DNA of 64,000 nt from Theocolax elegans (lineage: Eukaryota; Arthropoda; Insecta; Hymenoptera; Cerocephalidae): the NCBI GenBank assembly GCA_026168455.1, contig CM047426.1:65186842-65250841 (forward strand), written 5' to 3'. Of this stretch, positions 53,387 to 63,403 are shown piece after piece. Numbering within the stretch: position 1 is the first letter of the stretch; every line of letters starts with the position of its first letter. The notes beneath the pieces are model-generated. The model saw nothing but the letters and a program-made list of their open reading frames with translations, was not told where the DNA came from and did not search any database. The translations under genes and the position numbers were made by a program.

Positions 53387-54337
53387 ATGGAAAGAATGGG
53401 AAGAGGCGCGTCAGCGACGCAGAGAGCCCGTGGCCGTGGCCGCTTCACCGTACGGCCCACGGAGCTGAGGAGACCTGGGCAGGACCTGGAGGGGATCCTG
53501 GAAAGATTAGATTTAGCTGATGAACCAGCAAACACCCCTCCAGGAGCAGGCCAACGCACAACCTGCCCAGGCACCAGAGGATGCGTCAGGGGAGGGCGCC
53601 ACCTTTGCGCCAACCCTGATTTCCGCCCAGCGGCATCAAGACCGGAGGTAGCAGCCCTCACCCCAATAGCCACCACCAGTACAGCTGTGACCCCATACAG
53701 CCCCCCTACAGCCACCCCCACACCGCCATCCCAACCACCTTCCCTTTACATCCCAGCGTTCCTTCCCCAACCAATTATTTCCCGCCCAGTCCTTGACCCG
53801 TCCACGGGCATGTACACTTATATACATGTGCCCGTGAACATGCCCCCTCCCTGTCCCGTGCCCAACCTACCCACACCCAGTACAGCTCCCTTGTCCCTAC
53901 CCGCTCTCCCATCCCCCACCTCCCCAAAACCCGCTGCCCTGATGTCCCTCAATATCCCGAATCCCACAGATGCCCAAACCCAGCCACCAACATCCCCAAC
54001 CCCACCACCCTTAATGTCCCAACCCATACAGCCTCCCACAACCCTTCCCCCTCCCAGTGACCCCTCCTGCAGATCTACGCCGTCTGCTGCAGTAGGGGCA
54101 GCATCAACAACAAGCGGAGTTATTCCCGCAGAGGCACGTATGTCCCGGCCCGACCCGAGCGAATGCCGCCCGGGATGTTGGAATTGCGGGGGGCTGGGAC
54201 ATAGCTGGAGGAACTGCCCCTCCCCAAACGCGGTTTTCTGCAGGAACTGCGGGAGGAGGGGAGTTTTCTCCAAGAACTGCCCCCGCTGCGCAGAGGGCTA
54301 TTGGGAGATGCAGAGGAAAATGGGAGGGAGGAAATAA
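53387..54337 (+). CDS. Extra ORF in env position: proline-rich protein with nucleocapsid-like zinc modules
   Basis: 316 residues. The N-terminus is Arg/Gly-rich (RARGRGRF, residues 14-21). Residues about 85-250 are extremely Pro/Ser/Thr-rich. The C-terminus has a CCHC knuckle starting CWNCGGLGH (264-277) and a C-X2-C-X9-C-X2-C module (285-301), the same arrangement as the end of this element's Gag. There is no signal peptide, transmembrane segment or capsid domain, so it is not an envelope protein. It is far more GC-rich than the rest of the element and is missing from element 1. It was probably derived from the nucleocapsid end of a Gag gene of this or another element. An RNA-binding role is inferred from the motifs only. 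Confidence 0.8.
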   Translation: MERMGRGASATQRARGRGRFTVRPTELRRPGQDLEGILERLDLADEPANTPPGAGQRTTCPGTRGCVRGGRHLCANPDFRPAASRPEVAALTPIATTSTAVTPYSPPTATPTPPSQPPSLYIPAFLPQPIISRPVLDPSTGMYTYIHVPVNMPPPCPVPNLPTPSTAPLSLPALPSPTSPKPAALMSLNIPNPTDAQTQPPTSPTPPPLMSQPIQPPTTLPPPSDPSCRSTPSAAVGAASTTSGVIPAEARMSRPDPSECRPGCWNCGGLGHSWRNCPSPNAVFCRNCGRRGVFSKNCPRCAEGYWEMQRKMGGRK

Positions 54338-55196
54338 ATCCCCTCCCATACAGCTCCCTATAAAACGTCCTCCCATATACACTTCCCCACCAGAGAAAAA
54401 ATGGAGTAAAAATTTTTTTTGTGTTTTGTTTTCTTCTTTTTTTATATGAATAAATTACATATATAACGAAATCCATGTAGTATAATTATTAAGTCCCCAA
54501 CCCAAAATGACAAATTTTCCCAATCAATAAGGGTGGTGATTATAAGCAGAGCAAATAAACAAATAATTTAGATTATATGTAATGATTAAATGAATCGGTA
54601 AAAGAAAGAGTTAAAACAAAGAACTCACAAGCAGCAGAAGGTAATAATTCACCACACCTTATTAATTTTCTGTTTATATTTTATATTATTTCATGTTCAT
54701 TATTTTGTTAATTTTGATTATTCCCAGAATTTATATATATATTAAATTGTATAACAGTATGAGTATGACTGCTATCATGTAAGTATGAGGTATGAGAGTA
54801 TCGCGAGTAGGGATAGAGCTCTCAAACAAATGCGAATATTATATATTATTATGTATATTTTATGTATTGGGGCCAGTCGTCGTTATATATTAAGTAATTT
54901 TAAATTATTTAAAAGCAGCTAAAAGTTATACACCATACAGCGCGTATACATACACAGATTTCCAGCCAAGCAGCTAGTCAAGGAGACTATACACTTATAC
55001 CCCGTACCAATAGCACCGGCTATTTGGATATTTATTAAGTGAGCAAGCGTAATTACCCCCACCAACTTTAGCATCATATAAGCATAGGAAATTTGAAGTA
55101 AAATAATAATTAGCAGCATTGGTTATATTTTTTTTTTTAGCTTAGCATTATTGTTAGCATTTTATTGAAATTACGACTTCCGCGTAATTTCGGTTT
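54338..55196 (+). other. 3' untranslated region of element 3
   Basis: No ORF. Up to about 54510 it belongs to the block missing in element 1. After that it aligns with the 3' region of element 1. Confidence 0.7.
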
Positions 55197-55209
55197 GGTG
55201 GGGGGGAGT
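55197..55209 (+). other. Polypurine tract of element 3
   Basis: GGTGGGGGGGAGT directly before the 3' LTR. Confidence 0.87.
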
Positions 55210-56724
55210 TGTGACAATGTGCTTTGCACATGTCAAGAGCGAGCGACTGAACCCCTGACAAACACCTACCTACCCGGATAAGCTAAACGAGTCCCTAGCT
55301 ATACTACCTACCCACATACTATTTCCTAACTACCTACCCGCACATTAACTACGTCCTACCTACCCTCACAGTCTAATAACCCCACCTCAAGCGCAACACA
55401 CACATGCAGCCGAAGCACTAGGTGATCCTGGCGATGAGGATCTTGGGCGAGCTCAAATCATCAGGTGGGCTCCTCCGAGTCTGGCACAGCCAACAGGATA
55501 GTCAAGGGAGGCGATCACTACGAAGTCTCCAGGACCCTCCGAAGCCTCACAGCATAGCAGTCAGGGCGATGAGATGGTACCCAGGCAGGAAGCCGAAGAA
55601 CCTCCAACGCCAAGCAAGATACAGCTGTAAAACAGATATTTATAAGAACAAATACGCATTAAAAGGGTAAGGAGCAAGGAAGAGGATCAACAGCAATCGG
55701 CAGAAGACAAAGACAAGGGAATACGTGTACAGCTGTATATAATCACTACAGCTGTACAAGGAAAGTATAGGACAAAGAGGTTAGGTTGCTGTACACAAAC
55801 AACGTGTACAGCAGACCTTGCAAAATACTAAACACCTGAACACGCACACTAGCGTGACCCCAACACTGAAGGAATTACCTGGAATAGTTGAAGACCTGGG
55901 ACCGGTCGTTCTGGTACGTCGTCGTCGTGGAGAGATGATCGAGGCGGCGTCGGGCAGCAATGCAACGGCGGGTGAGCTTCGTACCTGAAACTCACGCCGT
56001 ACCAATTAGTTGATATAAGCAAGACGGAACGATGTAATAATTACCCAGGATGAAGTTCTACAGCATCGCCGAGAGGTACACTGCACCAGGTCAACAAACA
56101 CCATACAGCCGATTCGTACCGATACAGCCTGAACACTGCGGCACTCGACGCTCGCACGACGCGAGATCGAGGTGCCGCGCACGGGTACGTACTGCGCAGG
56201 CGCGCGGTACGAACACGGGACTCTCGAGCACGCCGAGAGTCAGAGCTCTACGGTCCGCCGTCCTGAACGGACATTTTCACGATTAGCCCGATTTCGTGTC
56301 CGGTGCCTCGAAGGCAAGGCGATAGCGAGTGTGTGAGAAAGAGAGAGAGATAAAGCGAGCAACAGCGTACCAACCCGGTGTTCCGGAGACTAGCGATCAA
56401 CCCGGTGTTCCGGAGATTTAGTAAGGTTGGTGAGAATTATACATATCTCTGCTGCCGGTACCGCCGTGTACCGCGCAAGGTGCGTGCGAGCATCCCGTCC
56501 GTCCCATCCTTCCCCTTCCCCTCCCCTACAGCGAACCGGAATCCGAGCAGTGGAGCACGGCTCCAAGTGTTTACCGATAACCCGCGTGTTATCGAGATTC
56601 GTCGCGAGTTAACGCGGCTGGCGCCCACCTTTCAATTAGTTGTTTTTATAATAAATACTTATATTATTTATATTACTTGTTGTCCCTAATTGACCTGCAC
56701 CCTGATCCCCAGTGCAGCGTCACA
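55210..56724 (+). repeat. 3' LTR of element 3 (1515 bp)
   Basis: Same length as the 5' LTR, and identical in every stretch compared. It is followed by ATTG, the target duplication, and then by the rest of the element 2 LTR. Confidence 0.94.
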
Positions 56725-56728
56725 ATTG

Positions 56729-57847
56729 AGACACATTATATTAGCACACATTGGCTATTATAACTGGAATGTGTATTTGAATGTATTAATTAGTGTATCT
56801 TTTGTATGTATTATACACATTTCTATCACCACGCATTGGGCCATAGAAACGGTAGTGTGTAATTTAATAATACTTAAATGAATAACTATAAATTTTTCAT
56901 ATATATATTTACAATATTTATTCATTTAATTTCATTACAAATTCTTATAATAAAAGGACTTGTACTAATAAAACTATGAAATTTAATGTTAATGCTACGA
57001 AGGCTTATATATCAATGAATCCTTGTATATAAATTTCCGTCCTTTATATACTATCTTTACCTCATTAGTACAAATCCTTTTTAACCATTTTTCGTTATAT
57101 TTTACATCAACTTAGTATTTTGATTTTTTATTTTAAATCATATTTTCTTTCTTGTTTCTATATACATATAATATTATCTAAATTTCTAATTATTTACAAG
57201 AAATAATTGCATATTTATTTTTATATCGTATGCATTTTTGTAATTACTTTTATTTCTATAATTTTTTTATTAATTCTATAACCTCACTTATTTCTACATT
57301 TAAGAATAATCTTAAATTCATTTTTTCTATTTACTATCGTTTTTTATTCTACTTATAAATTTCACTTTGTTTTTTACACAATTACAAAACTAAATATATT
57401 GTAATTTCTATTATTTTTAAATGTACAAATATCTTCGCATACTGATTTTGCATAAACATATAATTTTTATAATTAATTTATGTTTTGCCGTAAAATTAAA
57501 AATTAAATTCTTTTTTATACATTTTAAATTGAATATTTATATTAATTTTATTATGTAATAATATTCTATTTACAATTTAATTATTTATTTAATTATAAAA
57601 TATTTATTTTTAGTATAACTGCAATTGCATTTTTATATTTCTAAATTTGCGCTTTAAATCGTGACGCGCTATAATTCTAGGAATTTACATGTTAGTCAAT
57701 TTCAGCTGACAATATTCTTGTGGATATTTACATTTATATATAGTTCATTGGTCTTTCTAAGAAATCTATTTTCATGCCCTATATCCTCTTTATATAAAGT
57801 TACGAATTTATTAAATAATTTAATTTTATGTAGTTATATACGTCACA
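56729..57847 (-). repeat. 5' LTR of element 2, remainder
   Basis: AGACACATTATATTAGC continues exactly where 40302 left off, matching 28495 onward in the left LTR. It ends ACGTCACA and is followed by GGTT, the right target duplication of element 2. Confidence 0.92.
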
Positions 57848-57851
57848 GGTT

Positions 57852-58221
57852 TTATTAGTGAGGTTCAAGGGGGTTTTTATTTATGTTAGTAGCGATACGT
57901 TGAGTTTTCGCGACATCATAATTACGAGTGTTTTTCTCAAGTATCTCTCGCGTAATAGTGGTGACAGTGGATTCCATAGAGGAATCTGCTATTTAATTTA
58001 AGAGTTATTATTTATTCATTAAGACAATTTTCGGTGGTGATTAGTAGAACCTGGTGTACTTTTAATTCAACGGGATTTCCTCTGAGAGAGTCGGCCGTGC
58101 AGGTGTTTCTTTTTTTTTTTTTATAAAAAAAACTTAGTTTATCGGCGTTTCTTCCGAAGTTGATTCCGAAATTTTTGGTAACGTCGCATACGTAAGGTTG
58201 ATCCAGCCCGTAGTCACTTCT
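57852..58221. other. Right flank of element 2, nothing recognised
   Basis: Less AT-rich than the transposon interior. No supported gene. Confidence 0.5.
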
Positions 58222-58349
58222 TGAGCACACGTCATGTTTGTATTCCGTACCGAACCCTTAGTGAGCACGCGTGGGGATAACGTTACTCTAACTTTCTCGT
58301 GAGCACACGTGAAAGAATCCCGTTCTCCATCACCTCGTGAGCACACGTG
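58222..58349. repeat. Four spaced TGAGCAC(A/G)CGTG motifs
   Basis: The motif starts at 58222, 58262, 58300 and 58338, a spacing of 38-40 bp. Between motifs the sequence is only partly conserved. The core contains CACGTG (an E-box) in two copies. This may be a short minisatellite or a regulatory cluster. Confidence 0.6.
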
Positions 58350-58522
58350 GTGATCCCATCTACCGTATATTTAATTTTGTCATCTGAACCTTTTCCATAT
58401 AACTGGGAGTTCTCTATTACTTCCCGTTCTCCATCACCTCGTGAACAGTTCGTTACAAATTTAGCGTCATATTTATTTTTACAGCTCGAGTAATTTAGTT
58501 GAAATATAATATGTACATTTAT
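58350..58522. other. Sequence between motif cluster and element 4
   Basis: AT-rich, with a second copy of CCCGTTCTCCATCACCTCGTGA near 58423. No gene seen. Confidence 0.45.
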
Positions 58523-58837
58523 ATTGTTATATACCCAAGTTCAAACCAAGTTCAATATTGTACGCTAATCATGTATAGTGTGAAGCACGCCGAAATAAGT
58601 GAGCGTGCTAACGAGTGTGAGTGGAGACACACTTGTAAGTCTCCCCTCTCCAGTATGTATGTGAGTACGACTATACTGCGAGAGACGTCGGACAATACGA
58701 CGCTCTCACTGCTACTCGAGCTCTCTGGCTTGAGCCTTCGCCAAATAAACACGTCGATGTATATAAGATGTAGTAGTTAAATAAATCCACATCATTATTA
58801 AATAAAATTCTCTCCATTTTATATCCACACCTCAACA
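58523..58837 (+). repeat. Probable 5' LTR of element 4
   Basis: Ends CCTCAACA directly before a primer-binding site. It contains TATATAAG (about 58758-58765) and AATAAA signals. The start is uncertain; TGTTATATACCC at 58523 is the best candidate for a TGTT...AACA pair, giving 315 bp. No 3' copy is seen, so the boundary cannot be confirmed here. Confidence 0.5.
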
Positions 58838-58849
58838 TGGTAGCAGAGC
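58838..58849 (+). other. Primer-binding site, initiator tRNA-Met (element 4)
   Basis: TGGTAGCAGAGC is complementary over 12 nt to the 3' end of insect initiator tRNA-Met as I recall it. It lies directly after the probable LTR end CAACA. Confidence 0.65.
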
Positions 58850-59401
58850 GTGGTTAGTATTTTTAATTATTTTCTTATTGACCTTCGGGAAAATAAGGAA
58901 ATATTTGCCGAAATACGTCAGCATATCCTAAATTATCCAGGAAATTCCGGAATAATTCAGAAATTCCCGAAATATCCAGGAAATACCTAAATTAGTGCAG
59001 TTATTCCGGCATACTTCAAATATTCCCGAAATATCCAGGAAATTCCAAAATTAGTGCTGCTATCCCCGCATACCTCATTATTAATAAATAAACAGTGTGT
59101 TACACAATATTTTCTAAACGCACGGTGTAAATTTATTTATTTATCTTTGATTGCTTTAGCTTAATTAATTAAAATTTTTATTATTTCCCTGGTAATCATA
59201 TTCAGATGTACACTAACGGAGCAAACAAATTTATTCGTTTTATTGTTTAAGCAAATAATTATTTCATTTTGGTGGCTTGCGTTATTTTTTTTCTTCTAAT
59301 CAATTATAAATTAAAAATAACTTAATTGTTTAACATTGAGCTATTCGATTGTTGAGCAAGAGCTATTAATTAAGCAAATATTTTCCTAAGACCTAATTAA
59401 A
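58850..59401 (+). other. Leader of element 4
   Basis: No ORF. From 58900 to 59080 it contains several partial repeats of GAAATATCCAGGAAAT and ATTCCGG units. Confidence 0.55.
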
Positions 59402-60500
59402 ATGTCCCGTAATTATAGATTAGGCGCAAAATTAGTAGGAATAAGTGCAACTCAAGGCGCACCAATAATGAGGTGAGCCATAAGTGAATTAGCTGATGGG
59501 AGAGTTGTCTTCTATGCGGGAACATCATTTTTAAATTTAGATAACGATATAGCTATTATTCGCGATATAGTAGCTCGTTATGAAATTAAACGCCATTTCG
59601 GAGACTCAGCGCCTCAATAGAATCCGCAAACAGACCAAAAGTAGTTTGACGAGTTTTCTGAAGAAAATATAACCCAAGCAGAAGAACGAAGCTCAGAAGC
59701 AATAAACCCAGAGGAGTTATCTCTTATCCAATCTGAGCGAACAAATTTCTTACCTCCTATCTCTTCCCACACACTCCAACAAGCAAGCAGCCAAGCAAAT
59801 TTTATTGAATTGGAAACAAAACAAACTCGCGGTTCCTATGCAGATCCAATTTCAATGCAAGCGATGACGCAGCCAATACAGCGATCAACACCATACAGTC
59901 AGACTCAGCAAGGCAGCAGTCCAAACGAACGACAAGCACTGCAACATAGATTAAATTCGAATCACCTACGAGCACAATCGACTGGATACAGACTGACGCC
60001 AACACCAATAACAGCAACCTAGAATATAATGGATGCATCAAATATAGAAATTTATCATACGCTGCCTGACGTAACGACATCAAATTTAACTGTTAGAAAG
60101 AAGTTCAGAACTTAGAACGCAAGGAGCCAATGAAGATATCGCCACGTACTTAACAAAAGTTAAGAGGGATGTTTGATCATTTTAAGCCACCAATGTCCAT
60201 TCACGAGCATTCGATAGGGCATATATTAATGATTTTACCGAGCTACAACGATTAGGCAAGAGACAAGAAGCCAGACGCTACTTGGACGAAGCGTACAATC
60301 CACCTTCGCCAATCACGATTGCAGGGCTACAAAGATTTGCTTATGTAGACCCCACGCAAACGAAGCCACAAAAAATGGCGGCGATAACGACCGAGCCAAA
60401 TGAAACAACCACAGAAGCCTCAGACCCACCAGAGCCAGCAACTTCGATCGCTAGCCCAACAAACCACAATACAAACAAACTTTCAAACAAACCAGGATAA
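59402..60500 (+). pseudogene. gag: Decayed gag of element 4 (relative of family A)
   Basis: The N-terminal region is recognisably homologous to family A gag (for example GRVVFYAG, IIRDIVARYEIKRHFG) but has in-frame TGA and TAG codons near 59474, 59618 and 59642. A later frame (59810-60022) matches the linker region. The C-terminal capsid end (QRLGKRQEARRYLDEAYNPP and AYVDPTQTKP) follows after internal deletions. The zinc-knuckle region is missing. Stops arise by base substitutions, unlike the indel-ridden copies in elements 2 and 3, so this is ordinary old decay. Confidence 0.82.
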
Positions 60501-61871
60501 TATTAAGCTAGTTAAGACGTTTCAACGGTTTAGTGGGTTAGTACTCTAGATTGATAAAGAGTTTAGCGAAATACCGTACACCATTAAATTATTTAATGAG
60601 GAAAGATGTACGATGGAAGTGGCACCATGAGCAGCAGGAAGCATTTGAAAAAATTAAATTAGCCTTAACCCAAGCCCCAGTCTTAGCCCGTCCCGATTTT
60701 TCCCATCCCTTTACCCTCCAAACAGATGCCAGTGATTACGCCATAGCAGGTGTTCTCACGCAGGAGATCAATGGCGAAGAACACCCGATCTACTACGTAA
60801 GTAGAACGCTAAGCAAAGCCGAGCGAAACTATACAGTTACAGAGATAGAGTGTTTGGCTGTTTTCTGGTCTGTAGAAAGACGCACTCTCCAGAGCTTTCG
60901 AAGAAACAGAGGCCATAGCAGCAGCCTTAAAGGTAGACAACAATAACCCATGGTACCAAGAGAAATTAAGAGCCGTAGCTAAATTCCCTAATAAATACCC
61001 CGATCTCAAAGTAGCTAATATTGTATTATACGCTCACCGTCCCAATCCCCTTGTAGATCCCTTTATGCCCGACTTGGACGCATGGAAAGTAGTTTTACCG
61101 GAAGCCGATCGCGAAAAAGCTCTATACGAAACCCATTATATGCCGCAAGCAGGTCATCTAGGTATTGACAAAACTTACACTAGACTAGCCACTTACTATT
61201 ATTGGTCAGGCATATATTTCGATACATGCAATTACGTCAAGAATTGCCAAGAGTGCCGAGTTCATAAGAGTAGCCTGCAACCACCTCCAGGACTAATGGA
61301 AGGGAGAAATATAACCGAGCCATGGACAGTTGTAGCAGCCGATATAATGGGACCCAAGCCACCATCGAGTCAAGGTTTTAAATACATCATTGTATTCAAG
61401 GATTTGTTCACTCGATACATTGAGATGAAACCTCTTAGACGAGCCGATGCAAAGAGCGTGCTACAAGTATTTGACGAACTCATTATCAATAGATGGGGCT
61501 GTCCCAAATACCTAGTCATAGATAATGGAACCGAGTTCGCCAATAGAATGGTAACAGAAAGACTAACACAATACGGTATAGTACAAATCACCATTCGGCC
61601 ATATTTTGCGCAAGTCGCAAATTACATAGCAAAAATAGTACACATATTTTCCCCGACAGTATACCTAATAGAAGACGCGCAAAGCAAGCGGCAGATTAAA
61701 GTACACATAACAGATTTAAAGCTCCATATTCGTCCCCGAATTATCCCAGTTCCTATTCAGAATAACACTCCCATTCCCCAACCGCCAATAACTTCGAAAT
61801 CCCGAACCAAGCCGATCTCCGATGTCCCTATCGCTAAAAGAGGTCGCCCCAGACCCAACACCCCAGAGTAG
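60501..61871 (+). pseudogene. pol: Decayed pol of element 4, internally deleted
   Basis: Protease and the RT catalytic part are deleted. The remainder starts near the RT connection (SLAKYRTPLNYLMRKDVRW) and runs through RNase H (TDASDYAIAG, ERNYTVTEIECLAV). A deletion after VERR shifts the frame and removes the TDH part. Integrase resumes at about 61000 with the zinc finger (THYMPQAGHLG, CQEC) and two Asp of the triad (AADIMGP, VIDNGTEF). A further deletion at YFAQ/VANY removes the catalytic Glu. The C-terminus keeps AKRGRPRP, an AT-hook core. It stops at 61869-61871. Confidence 0.88.
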
Positions 61872-62031
61872 TCCCCAAAGAATGCAATTTAGACCGCGTA
61901 AATAACTTGATAATATGTGCAAAGCAACATGGCGAATTTCAATAGGGAAATAGTAAATTTAAGCCGAGTACCGAGCCGCCATATAACTTATAGATGGAAA
62001 GAACAGGCCAAGCAGCCTCGGCCCTTAAATT
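61872..62031. other. Sequence after element 4 pol
   Basis: Short mixed-composition stretch before the pyrimidine repeat. No 3' LTR of element 4 is recognisable. Confidence 0.5.
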
Positions 62032-62738
62032 CTATCTATTTATCTCTAATTCTCTCTCTATATCTCTTTATCTTTCATTCTCTCTCTTTATCTATCTCAT
62101 TCTCTCTCTTTATCTATCTCATTCTCTCTCTCACTCTATCTCTTTATCTCTCATTCTCTCTCTCACTCTATCTCTTTATCTCTCATTCTCTCTCTTTATC
62201 TATCTCATTCTCTCTCTATCTCTTTATCTTTCATTCTCTCTCTTTATCTATCTCAATCTCTCTTTCTCTCTATTTCTTTATCTCTCATTGTCTCTCTTTA
62301 TCATACTCGCTCCCACTCTCTCACTCTATCACTATCTTTCTCATTCTCGCTCTCGCTCTCTATCTCCATTCACTCTTTCTTATTCTCTCTCTCTTTCTCT
62401 GTATCATTCATTCTCTCTCTCTTATTCTCTCTTTTTTTCCCTATCTTTCATTCTCCCTCTCTCTCTATCTCTCATTCTCTCCCGCACTTTATCTTTCATT
62501 CTCTCTTATTTTCTCTCTTTTTTTCCCTATCTTTCATTCTCCCTCTCTCTCTATCTCTCATTCTCTCCCGCACTTTATCTTTCATTCTCTCTTATTCTCA
62601 CTCTCTTTCTCTCTATCTTTCATTCTCACTCTTTCTCTCTCCCTCTCGCTATCTCTCATTCTCTCTCTCTCTCTCGCTATCTGTCTCTCTATCTCTTCCT
62701 CTCACTGTCTCTCTCGCTCTGTCTCATTCTCTTATTCT
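62032..62738. repeat. Pyrimidine-rich (CTCT/TATCTC)n block
   Basis: About 700 bp of CTCTCTCT, TTTATCTCTC and CATTCTCTCTC units. It encodes only Ser/Leu repeats in several frames, which should not be read as proteins. Confidence 0.95.
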
Positions 62739-62757
62739 CCGTCCGTCCGTCCGTCCG
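62739..62757. repeat. (CCGT)n tract at the centre of the inverted repeat
   Basis: CCGTCCGTCCGTCCGTCCG followed by ACAAACATCATCTTGGCGTC forms the non-repetitive spacer between the pyrimidine and purine arms. Confidence 0.9.
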
Positions 62758-62775
62758 ACAAACATCATCTTGGCG

Positions 62776-63365
62776 TCAGAGAGAATGAGTCAGAGCGAGA
62801 GAGACAGTGAGAGGAAGAGATAGGAAAACAGATAGAGAGTGAGAGAGAGAATGAGAGATAAAGAGAGGGAGAGAGAGAGAAAGAGAGGGAGAATAAGAGA
62901 AAGAGAATGAAAGATCGAGAGAAAGAGAGAGATTAAGAGAGAGTGAATGAAAGATAGAGAGAACGAAAGAGAGAAGAAGAAAGAGTGAATGGAGATAGAG
63001 AGCGAGAGCGAGAATGAGGGAGAGAGAGAGAGTGAGTGATAGAGTGCGAGAGAGAGAGAGAGAGTTAGTGATGGAGTGCGAGATAGAGAGGGAGTGCGAG
63101 AGTGAGAGTGAGTAATAATGAGGGACTGTGAGAGGGAGAGAGTAAGGAAGAATGAGGGAGTGTGAGGGAGAGAGAGGGAGAGTTAGGGAGACAGAGAGAG
63201 AGTGAGGGAGAGTTAGGGAGACAGAGAGAGAGTGAGGGAGAGTTAGGGAGACAGAGAGAGAGTGAGGGAGAGAGATAAAGAATGTGTAAGAGATTGAGAT
63301 GGAGAGAATGATATAGATAAAGAGAGAGAATGAGACATAGAGAGAAAGGGAGACAATGAGAGATG

Positions 63366-63403
<38 letters not shown>

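Larger units (their letters stand above)
40303..56724 (+). mobile_element. Element 3: Ty3/Gypsy LTR retrotransposon, family A, with duplicated 5' coding part and extra ORF
   Basis: Two 1515-bp LTRs (40303-41817 and 55210-56724, offset 14907) look identical. ATTG at 40299-40302 and 56725-56728 is the target duplication, within the LTR of element 2. Inside are a tRNA-Lys primer-binding site, leader, a damaged gag-RT fragment (43161-46451), a family B LTR fragment (46452-47471), intact gag and pol, an extra ORF and a polypurine tract. The intact gag-pol is nearly identical to that of element 1. Identical LTRs mean recent insertion. Confidence 0.95.
28349..57847 (-). mobile_element. Element 2: decayed Ty3/Gypsy LTR retrotransposon, family B, split by element 3
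   Basis: On the minus strand the order is 5' LTR (40157-40302 plus 56729-57847, interrupted by element 3), primer-binding site, leader, partial gag-RT copy, second gag-pol copy, GC-rich ORF, polypurine tract and 3' LTR (28349-29603). GGTT at 28345-28348 and 57848-57851 is the 4-bp target duplication, which proves the outer boundaries. Without element 3 it is about 13 kb. The LTRs differ at a few percent of positions by eye, so it is older than elements 1 and 3. Pol is inactivated by a solo LTR, stops, indels and catalytic substitutions. Confidence 0.9.

Noticed and set aside
53387..54337. Envelope gene
   Set aside because: The position suits env, but there is no signal peptide, membrane segment or furin-like site, and the C-terminus is a zinc-knuckle region.
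53636..54476. Minus-strand ORFs opposite the extra ORF of element 3
   Set aside because: They arise from the GC-rich, proline-coding sequence on the other strand. Only the plus-strand frame has zinc motifs.
58600..58780. Small ORFs on both strands in the probable LTR of element 4
   Set aside because: No motif, and they overlap TATA and polyadenylation-like signals, so LTR sequence explains them better.
61917..62810. Two long ORFs of Ser/Leu/Phe repeats
   Set aside because: They are translations of the pyrimidine microsatellite, open in more than one frame, with no other protein-like part.
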